Shown: positions 35,198 through 45,935, numbered from the stretch's first letter. The stretch is DNA of 64,000 nucleotides from Adiantum capillus-veneris (GCA_014529385.2 CM043953.1:99931342-99995341); one strand, 5' to 3'. Program-made: numbers and translations. Notes: a model not told the origin generated them from the letters alone.

Positions 35198-35202
35198 GTA
35201 TG

Positions 35203-35892
35203 CTTGTAAAATAATTGTTGTTGTGATTCCTGGCCCGGACCTGCATGGTTATTTGCGGGAGGAGTATTAAGAAGTCTGAGCAGTGGTTACTCTTAGTACC
35301 TCCAAACGACGCAGGCTACGGTCTGGGGGGCGTTTGGTTGTAAAAGGCCTCTATATCTCATGGCCCGGACCTTTTTAGGTTATTTGCGGGAGGAGGGAGT
35401 GGTTGAACAGCTCATGGCCCGGACCTGGATGGTTATTTGCGGGGGGAGCGTTCATCGGCGACTTTATGTTTCTATGTCTTGTAACATGCATTTGTGAGCA
35501 TTTGTGTTGCATTGTGATGTGCCAACTATTGAATATTTCTAATTGGATGAGATTGCCTCGGTATGTAATTTTAGTGCCTCAAGACACCCGTGGAAGATCA
35601 GTACGGTCTAGGTGTGATGGCTAATTTTACTATGCTGGAATATCAAGAGTTCCGATCTGGACGAAAGGAGAAGCTAACTCCTTAATCAAAAGAGCAGAAA
35701 GGAGACGCTAACTCCTTGATCAAAACAACCGAAAGGAGAAGCTAACTCCTTGATCAAAAGAGCAGAAAGGAGAAGCTAACTCCTTATTAAAAAGAGCAAA
35801 CTAATTATCCCTCGGAAATTTTTGAGCTAACTTGAGTTGTTTTGCAGATATGCTGTAATCGCGGACAATTACTCTCTTTCAAGAAGAGGAGA
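35203..35892 (+). other. Right part of second gag-only-family element: 3' UTR
   Basis: Continuation of the sequence cut at 24070. Contains three 'gcccggacc...ttatttgcggg' modules (35231, 35362, 35417), the 'ccaaacgacgcaggctacggtctgggg' module, and a direct run of 'aaaggaga-gctaactccttgatcaaaa' units (35660-35800, about four copies). It ends in the polypurine tract 'caagaagaggaga'. Confidence 0.7.
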
Positions 35893-36414
35893 TGTAAAAA
35901 ACTGCTTACGTGTCAAAGCCTAAAGAATGGAGCCAACTTGCAGATGTCAGCCGAGGGGCCTAAACCCTAAGAAGAAGAAGTAACAGAAGAAGAAGTCCTA
36001 CCAACTTATGGGGACCCTGTTCGATGGGGCCCCAAGTGACAAAGGATTAAAATAAAGCAGGACTTGCACACACACACACAAACTGATGACGTGGCAAAAT
36101 TCCGAAAATTGCGTTGACATGATGACGTGGCAGGTTGTACGGATTTCCGTGATTTACGTTGGCAGCTTTTTATCTTTGCTTTTGGACCAGATGCTTTTAA
36201 GTTTGAAGGCTTTTTACTGTAAACTGCTTTTCAGGCCAAGGGCCTTCAAATATGAGGTTAGGGCTCATTCTCTGGCATGCTTCCTGGAGAAGGTGCAAAG
36301 TCTGGAGAACCGGCTTGTACTGTATTGATGCAATATAAAGAAATACCGAAAGAGGCGCCAAGGTTTGGGGCCAATACTCTCTGGGGTAGAATTCCGCCAC
36401 TCCGTGTCGCGTGT

Positions 36415-36486
<72 letters not shown>

Positions 36487-36560
36487 CAGTTGTTATTGAA
36501 GTGCTAAAAGTCTGCTCAGTCTGTTCTTTTCTATTGGCTCGTGGTGCCCGTCTTGTGACA
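35893..36560 (+). repeat. LTR 'C', complete, of the gag-only family
   Basis: TGTAAAAAACTGCTTACG to CGTCTTGTGACA. It includes two TGACGTGG modules (36085, 36121), the TATA-like 'caaatatgagg' (about 36246), 'caatataaagaaataccg', and a (CT)n tract at 36418-36482 near the end. Confidence 0.8.
36418..36482. repeat. (CT)n microsatellite in LTR C
   Basis: About 65 bases of CT. The corresponding position of LTR G has a short GA remnant (60317-60322 on +). Confidence 0.95.
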
Positions 36561-36828
36561 GATACCCTAAACCTGTATGCTTTGTGCCCACGCAGAGAAG
36601 GAGACACACAGGGGGTGCTCGTACGTCCAACACGTCTAAGAACTACAGGGGCGATAAAAAATGCATACCCCTCTTTTTTTTAAAATTCCCTCCATCTTCA
36701 TTACTCATCATTGAGTTTCCTCCCCCAAAAAGCAAATGTAGACTCAGAAGTTCCCCAAAACTACTTAAAAAAGGAGTGTCCAAGACGGCCCCTTTTTGGA
36801 CCACCTATACATGCTTTCGTCCCTAGGC
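36561..36828. other. Unassigned filler
   Basis: Between LTR C and the start of homology to chromovirus RT at 36829. No feature is recognised. Confidence 0.4.
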
Positions 36829-37657
36829 CGGGTCCATCTGCACTCCTACTGCTTAGAAAACGTGTCCCAAAATGTGTATCTCGGGTAGGAAAAATTTACT
36901 TTTCTTCGCATTAATCACCAACTTGTGATCTCGTAATGCCTGAAAGACCTGTAACAGATGTTCTCTATGTTCTGCCTCATCCTTGGAGAAAACAATGATG
37001 TCAAAGAAAGTGCCAACAAATAGTCTGTACTCTCAAAAAATCCTGTCCATCATCCGGTTAAATGTCACAGGAGCATTGGTTAGGCCAAAAGGCATCACCA
37101 AAAACTCATATAACCCAAAACTCGTCCAAAAAGCTGTCTTGTAGACATCTCTCGGCGCGATTCGGATTTGATGATATCCGCTCTTCAAATCGATCCTGCT
37201 AAAACACGAGGATCCCTGTAGTCGATCAAGAATATCATCAATCCTAGGAATCGGAAATCTGTTTTTGATGGTGATTTTGTTGAGAGCTCTATATTCGATG
37301 CACATTGTCCACTTCGTCTTTCTTCAAAACCAACAACATTGGAGAGCAGTACGGTGAAATACTAGGCTGGACAAGACCCTTCTCCAAGAGGTCTTTCACT
37401 TGGTTCATAATTTCTTCATTCTGGGCTCGGTTCACACGGTAAGGTGGCCAGTTCGGTGGTGTGCTTCCCAATGTCAGATTAATGGGATGATCCTTAGGAC
37501 GAGTTGGTGGTAACTTGCCTGGCAGGCCCTCTGAAAAGCAATCGACATGAGTGTGGAGAAAATCTTGGCGTTCTTTATCAAGTTCCGACAAATCCGTCCT
37601 ATGTTCATCATTCAACTCTTTCAAAAAGATCGAGTAAACAAACAAATTGGATTTCAT
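36829..37657 (-). pseudogene. RT N-terminal half of third minus-strand element (D)
   Basis: Frames 37289-37657 and 37033-37305 give the fingers (LGSTPPNWPPYRVNRAQNEE), [37 protein letters not shown] and [21 protein letters not shown]. Beyond 37033 the catalytic box reads GTFFDIIVFS: one of the two catalytic Asp codons is missing relative to GTFFDDIIAFS in chromovirus 2. A stop precedes it. The element is cut at 36829 within the RT palm. Confidence 0.85.
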
Positions 37658-38060
37658 TTATTTTGAAACAGTCGAAGCCGATACAATAGGGACAGACTCA
37701 CCCTTAAGTTTTACATCAAGTATAATAGTTCGGCCCCTCTCTGTAGTCAAAGTCGCTTTTCTCGCCTGATAGTCGACCACGGCGTTGTTCTTATGGTACG
37801 AGGGAATTCCCAGGAGGACATCACAACCTTCCAAGGGCATTATGTAGAAGTCCTCGTGCCCCAAATACCCCTGACAATGCAACCGAAGTTTGCCAATGAC
37901 AGATGTAATGGCTACGTCCCTGCCGGGTGCCACTAGAATTGCCTATGCTAGTGGTCCCATCCAATCGGGTGTGATCTCGAGCCGCGCCGCCAATAAGGTG
38001 AAACGAAGTTGGCCTTGGCTCCTCCATCAAAGAAAATCAGGGCTTCTGGTCTTTCACTTT
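37658..38060 (-). pseudogene. Protease of element D
   Basis: The active-site segment ALIFFDGGAKANFVS (about 38000-38040) lies in a different frame from the C-terminal half, 37658-37933, which has CDVLLGIPSYHKNNAVVDY. The active-site triplet is DGG rather than DSG/DTG. Confidence 0.75.
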
Positions 38061-39753
38061 GCCCCAAGCTCGGCAAATTTCTATACTCTCGTCAATTGTG
38101 CTTGGGTCAGTATCCATGCAATCTGGAACCAGTCCTGCTTTCATCTTGCCTTTTCGTCCACGTTCCTCAGCTGCTTTCGAACCCTCAAGCCTGTCTTCAT
38201 CTTTGTCGTTTTGTTCTTTCGGTGCCTTTTCAGGGCACTTCGCGGAGATATCCCCAGTTTCCCCGCGTCCAAAACACTTCCCTTCTTTGATATAGTTAGC
38301 TCTCTCTTGAAGAGTAAGCTTGGGTCGTGCATCCTTTTCTTTCTTTTCTGGGTTGCTCTTCTTCTTTCTACTTTCATTGTTCGAAGTCTATTTGGTCCTT
38401 TGCGTCATGATTTCATCTGGGGGGTAGGTCAAATTGCCTGGATGAATGGCAAAACCCCGTTTCGCATGACTTATCAGTTCCTGAATGGAATCTGACTTTT
38501 GCTCTAAGCAATGATCTCGGATCTCTGTAGGAAGTCCCAAGGTAAACCACTTAATCTGTTCTTTGAACGAGATCTTCTTAAATGAAGGAGCTAGTAGAAA
38601 AGAGCTCCAGAATCTCTAACAAAATGCGTCCAATGTATCATTCTTGGTCATCCAAAGATTGTTCCAAGTAGTGCGTATGTCGCGCTCATACTCCTGAGTC
38701 GGCCATGAAGAAATAAAAAGCCTTTTAAATTTCAGCCATTTAAGTGGTGCTTTCTTGTTTAGTAGAAGAGTGGATCACCAAGTTCGAGCATTTCCCTTGA
38801 AGAAAGAGGTAGCCCTCCGAATCTTGGAGTGCTTTGAGTAATGTCCTCCAGAGAAAGCTATGTCAAACTGTTGTATGAAGGCCAAAGCCTTTGAAGCATC
38901 TCGAAATCCAGAAAACGAGTCAAATTTAATTGACAGGCCTTCTTTAAATTCTCGGACTTTCTTGCTTTTATCTTCCAGAAAGTCATACTGGTTGGCGTTC
39001 TAAAAATCTTTCTTCCTTGCATAAAATCCGTCGTCGTTGGAGTCCGAACTATTCGAAGATGAGAACTGTCCGAAATTGCGCGAGATCTAGACTTCTTTGC
39101 CTTTTTCTTGCCCTTTCCAAAGCGTTGCTTTTTGCTTCGCTTTTTCCCTTTTCTGTCTTCTTCACTCGAGTTGGAAGAGCTAGAAGAACTTTAAGAAGAA
39201 GAAGAAGAAGAAGAAGAACTAGGTACTCCTTCAAATCGCACACGCTTCTTCTGCTTTCTTGTTGAGGCAAAAGTAGATTGACGATCCAAATAACCCGGGA
39301 AGTCAGTGCCTTTCTTCTGCTCTTTGTCGTGCTTTTTGGCTTTGTTTTGCGCGTCAAAAAGCTGGCTAATCCGTGCATCAATCACCTGTTCTAATTCTTG
39401 CTTCGTAAACATCCTCGGCGTAGGAGGTTGTTTGAGTGCCGGTTTGAGGGGTGGCTCCATGGTTTGCCGTCACTGTGAGTGCACCTCGTCAAAGGAGGTC
39501 TGGGTAAAAAATTTTGCAAGTTTAGGGTCCTTTGCAAAATTCCTCATCAACTTCGTCGCCTCATCGACCAATCTTCGATGTTCCATCTCTTCAAGCTCCG
39601 CTTGAGTAGGCCGAGGCGGGCCATACTCCCGTGAATCTTCTTCATGATCTCTCTCACATCTCCGGATGCAGAGGAAGTCGATTGTCCTTCTCTTGAATCC
39701 ATAAGTGCCGTGTAAAAAGGATCAGATTTCCCGGTAGAAGCGAAATCGGCCGC
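38061..39753 (-). pseudogene. Gag of element D (degraded)
   Basis: The N-terminal part (39547-39789 frame then 39191-39460) is charged, with PRPTQAELEEMEHRRLVDEA and a Ser run. The central gag domain is broken by many stops (38380-39000). The zinc knuckle reads CFGRGETGDISAKC near 38265, with the second Cys and the His lost. Gag is therefore non-functional. Confidence 0.7.
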
Positions 39754-39765
39754 GCTCTGATACCA
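39754..39765 (-). promoter_or_regulatory. Primer binding site of element D
   Basis: On the element strand this reads TGGTATCAGAGC, one base after the LTR end ...TTGTTACA. It is complementary to initiator tRNA-Met, as in the + strand element P1. Confidence 0.88.
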
Positions 39766-39766
39766 C

Positions 39767-40349
39767 TGTAACAAACTTGGATACTCCAAGAATCTACCGC
39801 GACACGACAGGAATTCACTTCAAAACAATTCACAATTAGATTTGACACCGGCCTGGCGGAGTTCCATGCCAAGAGGTATTGGCCCCAAAGATTGGCGCCC
39901 CTTTCGGTATTCCTTTTTGTATTAAATTTGTTGAACAAAGTACAAGGGAGTGGGAGGGTCTCACTCTCAGACTCTGCGTCCAGATGCTCTGAGAAGTGGG
40001 AGCCCAAACCACACTTATAAAGGTTTACAAGGGATGCCAAAAGCAGAGCCCGAAAAGCTGCCATAAAAAGCGTAAAAATAAAACAATCCTCTCACAAACT
40101 CCTTGCTTAGGAAATAAAGCAAATAATCTCCAAAAGCACTCTCTCTCTCTTGCGTAGAAAACAACCCACGCAAAAGATGCTTTTTTTTCGTACGTAACTG
40201 CTACGTCAGTTGTCCGTACAGATTTTCGTGATTTGCATCGTGATTTCCAGGCTTTCGTACGGTAGTGCCACGTCAGCATTTCAACCAGCTTTCCCGGGGC
40301 GGGGTGTGTGTGTGTGTGTACAGGGCAGCCACGTCACCAGTTTGTGACA
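39767..40349 (-). repeat. LTR 'D' (5' LTR of element D)
   Basis: TGTAACAAACTTGG to CAGTTTGTGACA, 583 bp, the same family as LTRs A and B. It holds 'ggccccaaagattggcgcccctttcggtattc' landmarks and 'cacttataaagg'. Its last ~45 bp are part of a 132-bp tandem duplication. Confidence 0.82.
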
Positions 40350-40568
40350 GGAGTATTGTTGTTGTTACTCACGGGGGGAGTATTAGGAAGTCTGAGTAGT
40401 GGTTACTCTCAGCACCTCCAAACGAAGCAGGCTGCGTGTGTGTGTGTGTGTACAGGGCAGCCACGTCACCAGTTTGTGACAGGAGTATTGTTGTTGTTAC
40501 TCACGGGGGGAGTATTAGGAAGTCTGAGTAGTGGTTACTCTCAGCACCTCCAAACGAAGCAGGCTGCG
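40305..40568. repeat. 132-bp tandem duplication spanning the LTR D end
   Basis: Two near-identical copies (40305-40436, 40437-40568). Each consists of a (GT)n run, the last part of LTR D ('cagccacgtcaccagtttgtgaca') and the adjacent gag-only-family 3' UTR ('ggagtattgttgttgttactcacgg' onward). The duplication therefore arose after D had inserted. Confidence 0.9.
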
Positions 40569-41081
40569 GTTTGGGAGGCGTTTGGTTGTAAAAGGCCTCT
40601 ATATCTCATGGCCTAGACCTTTTTAGGTTATTTGCGGGAGGAGTGATGAGGGAGTTGTTGAACAACTCATGTCGTGGAATTATTTGCGGGGGGAAGTGTT
40701 CATCGGCGTCTATATGTTTCTATGTCTTGTAACATGCATATGTGTTGCATTGTGATGTGCCAACCACTGAATATTCATAATTGAATGAGATTGCCTGGGT
40801 ATGTAAGTTTAGCGCATCGAGACATCCGTGCCGATCAGTGCGGTTTGGGTGTGATGGCTAATTTTACTATGCCCAATTATCAAGAGCTTTGATCTTGAAT
40901 GAGAATATACTCCTTATAGGGATGAGATTTTTTTAAAAGTCAACGACCATGATATCAAGAGCTCCGAATAAGAAAACGGATTGTCCCTTCAAATGATCCT
41001 TGGAAATTTTTGAGCTAACTTGAGTTGTTTTGCAGATATACGGTAATCGCGGACGATTACTCTTCTTTCAAGAAGGGGGGA
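40350..41081 (+). other. 3' UTR of third gag-only-family element (E)
   Basis: Collinear with 35220-35892: 'gtctgagtagtggttactct', 'cctccaaacgaagcaggctgcgg', 'atggcc-agaccttttt' and 'gtaacatgcat' landmarks in the same order, ending in the polypurine tract 'caagaagggggga'. Confidence 0.7.
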
Positions 41082-41692
41082 TGTCACAAATGGCTAACGT
41101 GTCAAGCCATTGAAGAACAGAGCCAACTTGCAGATCCCGACTGAGGGGCCTTAACCCTAGAAGGAGGAGAAGTTCCCACCAACTTATAGATCCTCGCCAA
41201 GAAGGGCCAAGTGATAATAATAAAGTTTTACCAACTTTTGGGACCTTGTTCGATGGGGCCGAGATCACTAGAATTTAAATCAAGACCCCACACTCCTTCA
41301 AAAAAGTATTGGGCAGCCAGCTGATGACGTGGCAAGCCAGTACGGACGCTCCAAATTTTTCGTTGACATGCTGACGTGGCATTGTACGGACACCCGCGTT
41401 TTACATTGATGACGTGGTAGCTTTACGGAATTCCATGAAAGGTGCTGGCAGCTTTTAGGGGCCAGATGCTTTTAGAACTCGAATGCTTTTCATGTAAACT
41501 CCTTTTAGAGGCCAAGGGCCTTTAAATATGACCCATGGGTTCTCACTCAGGTAGTCTACCCGTGGGAGATGCAGAGCAGAGCCATGGGAGTTGTACCGTG
41601 TTGAAACAACATAAAGAAATACCGAAAGGGGCGCCAGGGTTTGGGGCCAATGCTCTCTTTGGGTGGAAGTCCGCCACTCCCCGTCTGAGGAT
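41082..41692 (+). repeat. LTR 'E', 3'-truncated
   Basis: TGTCACAAATGGCTAACGTG after a polypurine tract, with three TGACGTGG-type modules (41324, 41370, 41408), 'tttaaatatgac' and 'aacataaagaaataccgaaag'. It ends near 'ccgccactcccc', short of the terminal ...GTGACA. Confidence 0.75.
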
Positions 41693-42132
41693 GTCGTAGT
41701 ATTTAGTCAACACTATGCATGATGTACTTGATGGTTGTATTGTCTTGTGGATGACTACCATGAGTCTATACCTTGCACTTTCCTTTAAAGGTCAATCTGG
41801 GCTTATCATGGATTCATCTAGATATATGCATTGAGGTTGTGAGTTGAAACTTGACATTTTAATGTGTTTCCATTTTAACTTCCGTGACAGCTTTGGAACT
41901 TGCTTGTCTTCTTTGTATCCCAAATATAGGTGGTGTAGCTTGTGGTGTGCATTTCTTCGAAAGCTTGAATGCGTAAAAAGTTATTTGGGGTGTTGCAAGA
42001 CCATCTGGTTTGTTAGGGATGCTCAACATAGAACAAGCCACAACCTTACAATGGGAAATGGTACATGTCTTTTGTGCATGCTTATTGATGTGGTTACAAC
42101 AGTGAACGTGACATTCTCCAATTTACAATCAT

Positions 42133-42179
<47 letters not shown>

Positions 42180-42795
42180 ATACACGTGTTTCTAGAGCAT
42201 ATAGTTCTACATGTCCCTCAATGGCTAGAATTCGATCCAATTGCCATCAAAGTTAAAGCTTTAGTAGCTTACTTTCTTTTCTGGTACCTTTGCTCCTTTT
42301 TTGGCCTAGTAGACTCCTTGAGCAGTTGTGGACCATTGGATTAAGCTTGTTGAATAAGGCCAGACAACAAAGTCCCTATTTTCAATATATTATGTAAAAG
42401 AGGCATCAGCTAGGGGGCCACACATTCTCTCTCATCATTTTGTTTATTCTTTGGGCAACACACAACTCTCCCATCATCTCATGTAAGCCACTGTTCAACC
42501 CCCCCCCCCCCTTTCTCTTCTCCCTCTTTCCCTCCCTCTTTATACATACATGTGGAACGATTCACAACCAAGGGAGGAGCTTAACACAACCAAGCTGTGT
42601 TAACAAATTAACAGAATAGATATTGACTTGCAGTGAAACAAGGTTTACAATAAACAAGGGTGGTTGAACTTTAAAGTCTTTTGACTTTTTGATGATATGG
42701 TCCCGTTGTGTTGATTTGGTTCTTTTCAGGTTACTGAACACCTCATTGTGGATCTCTACATACCTGAGAGGTGTTTTTAAAAATTCCTTTTGCAG
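41693..42795 (+). other. End of intron 1, no element recognised
   Basis: Unique-looking AT-rich DNA with a (CT)n run at 42137-42175 and a poly-C run at about 42500-42511. It ends in the acceptor of exon 2. Confidence 0.5.
42137..42175. repeat. (CT)n microsatellite
   Basis: A CT run within the last kilobase of intron 1. Confidence 0.95.
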
Positions 42796-43006
42796 AGTTT
42801 ATTTACCCTGATAGATGGGTTGGAGATCAGCGATTATTATACCGTGCTGTGGAGAAAGCTGAAAAGCAGCGTTTGTATGGGGAAGCAGGTGTAGCAAACA
42901 TAAGGACTTCAAGCTTAGTTGAACCAGTTGTGGCATTTGGCCCACCGGGCTCTAGTGGAGAGCTCAATGTCAGTGTGATAGTTGCACCTGTTCCTCAAGA
43001 TTTCAG
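42796..43006 (+). CDS. PsbP-domain protein: exon 2
   Basis: 211 bp, preceded by 'ccttttgcag' and followed by GTATGA. In phase with exon 1 it reads E/FIYPDRWVGDQRLLYRAVEK, then a Lys/Glu-rich turn, VEPVVAFGPPGSSGELNVSV and APVPQDF. These are the conserved first half of the PsbP fold in lumenal PPD proteins: the FIYP..W strand and the GPPGS.GELNVSVIV strand pair. Total so far is 202 codons plus two bases. The rest of the domain (about 100 residues in relatives) must lie in further exons, not seen to the end of the window. No stop or frameshift is present in either exon. Confidence 0.88.
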
Positions 43007-43636
43007 GTATGATATCTATTGCGGGAGGCAAATGAATCATCTTTTGAACTATATTTTTAGTTGTTGCTTCATGGTGAAGGCATGTACCATTTGGTTTGTT
43101 TGATATGCTTGTGTGTGCATAACATTCAAGATTTTTGATTTGGGGTGCTTTTTTCTAGGTAGATTAGTTTGGGTGCTTGCCTTTAAAGATGCCTAGCGTG
43201 ACATACTTTATTTAACATCTCGTTTGGGCTGAGGGCCCTTGTAACAAATGACCATCTATCTAGGCCAGACCGATTTGACTGGAGCCATCTTGGTTGTATC
43301 TCTTGCTTGCAATGCTCTGGTTAATCAAAACACGATCTACGTCAACAATGCCACCAAACTGCAACTCGGTGTGGCTCTCAATCTGCATGAGATGGGAGAG
43401 AATCTCTGTTCAGGTCAAAGGATAGGACTGCTGTGAGGTTATAGAGGGTGGGTGAGTGTAAACAATGTTGAAAAGAGTAATTGCACCACCATCTAAGCCA
43501 ATCTCGGGGGGACTCCAGATGCAGCGTTATCATAATTGATCTCCCGCATCTTGGGTGTAAACTCCCCAAAGGAGTTTAAAGCATTGAAGTCACACTCCAA
43601 TCTATAGATTGAGACAATGCTCAAGAGATGTGTCAT
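43007..43636 (+). other. Start of intron 2
   Basis: GT donor at 43007. Inspected for exon 3 without success: the open frame at 43248-43436 has no PsbP motif. The remainder is unassigned. Confidence 0.55.
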
Positions 43637-44176
43637 TGTAACAGACTTGGGCACCCCAAGTCAGAAATCGGGCACGACACACGTGAGAGCAACTGGAAAT
43701 CACTTCATATTAATCACAACTTAATGAGAGACGACACAACCCAACCTAGTTCCGTGCCTAGAGGTATTGGCCCCAAAGTCTGGTGCCCCTTCCGGTATTT
43801 ATTTTTATATTAATGCTTGATCAAGTACAAAGTCAGAGGTTCTTCTCTGATCAGTGCTCCCAACAAAACTGAGGGAAGTGAGCCCCTAAGTACATATTTA
43901 TAGGCTTTAGGCCTTCTCAAAAGCATCTGGCCCAAAAGCTAGTGCTCCAAAGCTGCCAGCGCAAATCGCGGATTGCGGTACAGCATGCCACGTGAGCCAG
44001 CCAACGCGTTTTGTGGGCGTCCGTACAACCAGCCACGTCAGCAGTCCCACGCGATTTAGTTACTTTGTAACTTTTCTAGTGTCCCTAGGGGCCCCATTGG
44101 ACGGGTACTCTATAAATTGGAACAACTTAAAGTCTATTAGCTTCCGGGTGAACAACCACATCATCATTTTGTGACA
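43637..44176 (-). repeat. Solo LTR 'F' with target duplication
   Basis: TGTAACAGACTTGGGCACCC to CATTTTGTGACA, 540 bp, the same family as LTRs A, B and D. It is flanked by the perfect 5-bp repeat GTCAT (43632-43636 and 44177-44181), so it is a complete insertion reduced to one LTR by recombination. Confidence 0.92.
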
Positions 44177-44181
44177 GTCAT

Positions 44182-44714
44182 GCCAAGGTCAAGTGGTAAG
44201 TCTCCATCCACCCAAGGTGGTGGTTTAGACTTTGGGAACATCCTTATGCCATTGCTGATGTCACATCCATATCTCGTGTGTCCTCTAATAAGTGTAGAGG
44301 TCTGTCCAAAGCAATCCATAAGTCACGACCCCGTCTGGAGTACACAATGGCTAAGCCAAGGTTTGGAATGAATAGATCTCCCAAGGATTGGATGCGTGTT
44401 GTCACGTCATCAATAGCATCGGACCATGGAGCACACGTGGCATGCGCAGGTAGGATGCTTAGTGCACACTGCTCGTGCACAGCTTGGGGGTGGAGTCCAC
44501 ACGGGATCTTAGGGGGCCTTGGATGGCACACCAAGGCCTTGGGTCTTGTCCGGCCAAGTGTGAACGGCCAGGGCCCGGTCTTTTTAAAAGAGGACCCCCT
44601 GTGGCTGGGTGGTCAATCCATAAGCAGTGCTCCTAAGTCAATGAACTCTCTCTAGAGCTCTTCATGAATGTCTTTGGACACCTAGGACTTTTGCGTTTCC
44701 GTGTTACGTATTAT
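44182..44714 (+). repeat. Probable LTR 'J' (uncertain ends)
   Basis: Ends just before TGGTATCAAAGC at 44715-44726, a near match to the initiator tRNA-Met PBS, and shows a 'tttttaaaagagg' TATA-like segment near 44580. The terminal CA is not present at the PBS, so the boundary is doubtful. Solo LTR F sits at its left side. Confidence 0.35.
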
Positions 44715-44726
44715 TGGTATCAAAGC

Positions 44727-45935
44727 GGATGGTATCCTCGCAACTAGGCATCTACACATGCACACATGGTACCTTACCTTGGTCAATAAGATTTGTAAGA
44801 GTTAATCTTCCTTTCTCATTGCAATTTCTCAGAGCTTTTTGAAATTTAAGATAATGGGATTGGAAAGTAGTACGTGTGTCCAAATAAAATTAAACTTGTA
44901 TTGAGAGCAGAAGCTTGGTCATTATATGTGTTTAGTTTCGACTCTCTGCTAAGACATTTGGAGCCATTTTGGAACTCAATAAGATTGTTCTTTACAAAAA
45001 TAATGTATAGTTGCATAAAGGGAGTATACAGGCGACATTGCAATATGCCAAAAGTTACCGATGAATCAACAGGTTGAACATGGTGCGATGCGGACTTCAC
45101 AAGAGGGGAGCCACTTTACTCCTTTGTCACAGATTGGCTAGATTGAATAAAGTCACATATTTCTCTTTGAGATTTTAGGGTATTTAGGGTATCTTGCAGA
45201 ATGACTTTATGAATGTATGTGCACTGAATTGGAAATTTCCTCGATTTAATCAAAGACATGTGCTCTTTCATGTGTGTATTGCTAGAGGCCTGTAGAAAAA
45301 TATAAAATGTTTGGAGCATTTTGTCTGATGAATGATTTGAACTTAGTGCATCTAGACATTTGTTAGAGATCAGCGAGATCTGGCTGTGACGGCTAAGTGA
45401 ATGAGAACTAAATGGGAAATGAATGAGATTCTAGTACATCAAGATGTCTATCTGGATGAAATGACTGGATATTGTTGTGAGTGCATCAAGAGTTCCGGAA
45501 GGATGAGATGGTTGCACAGTGATGTAGATGCATCAAGAGTTCTGAATGGAATGAGAGCTAGATTGAATGATTGAAACACTATGTTTAGTGTGAACTAAGT
45601 GTGTGATTTTGTGAACTGCATGCTATGTGGATGTATTTTCTTGTGGGGATAGTCATGGGCATGGTTTGCTTGACTGAAATGTGAAATGAAAGGATAGAAT
45701 CTGATAGTAACAAGATTTATTGAATCAAGACGTCGGAAATGAAAGGATATGAATTTGATAGTAACAAGATCTAGTAGATCAAGACATTTGTGAAAAGATC
45801 AGTGCGGTCTAGATGTGATTGCTAAATGGTTACGATGTCCCCAGAACCACTTTTTGTTTGATCATCCGACTTTCTTGGATGAGGTTTAGAGGTGGAGCAC
45901 GACCAAAACAAAAGAGTGGAAACTGCGAGAGAAAG

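Larger units (their letters stand above)
9929..42795 (+). other. Intron 1 of the PsbP-domain gene (~32.9 kb, TE-filled)
   Basis: The intron runs from GTACGT at 9929 to a pyrimidine-rich 'ccttttgcag' acceptor at 42786-42795 and is phase 1. Nearly all of it is accounted for by the LINE, LTR, MITE and unassigned elements listed below. The remaining unique-looking DNA is mostly near the two ends (9929-10008 and 41693-42795). That the gene is spliced across it is inferred from perfect phase and domain continuity; there is no transcript evidence. Confidence 0.8.

Noticed and set aside
43248-43436. Candidate exon 3 of the PsbP-domain gene
   Set aside because: The peptide has no PsbP motif and the phase after exon 2 (two bases left over) is not met by an obvious acceptor.
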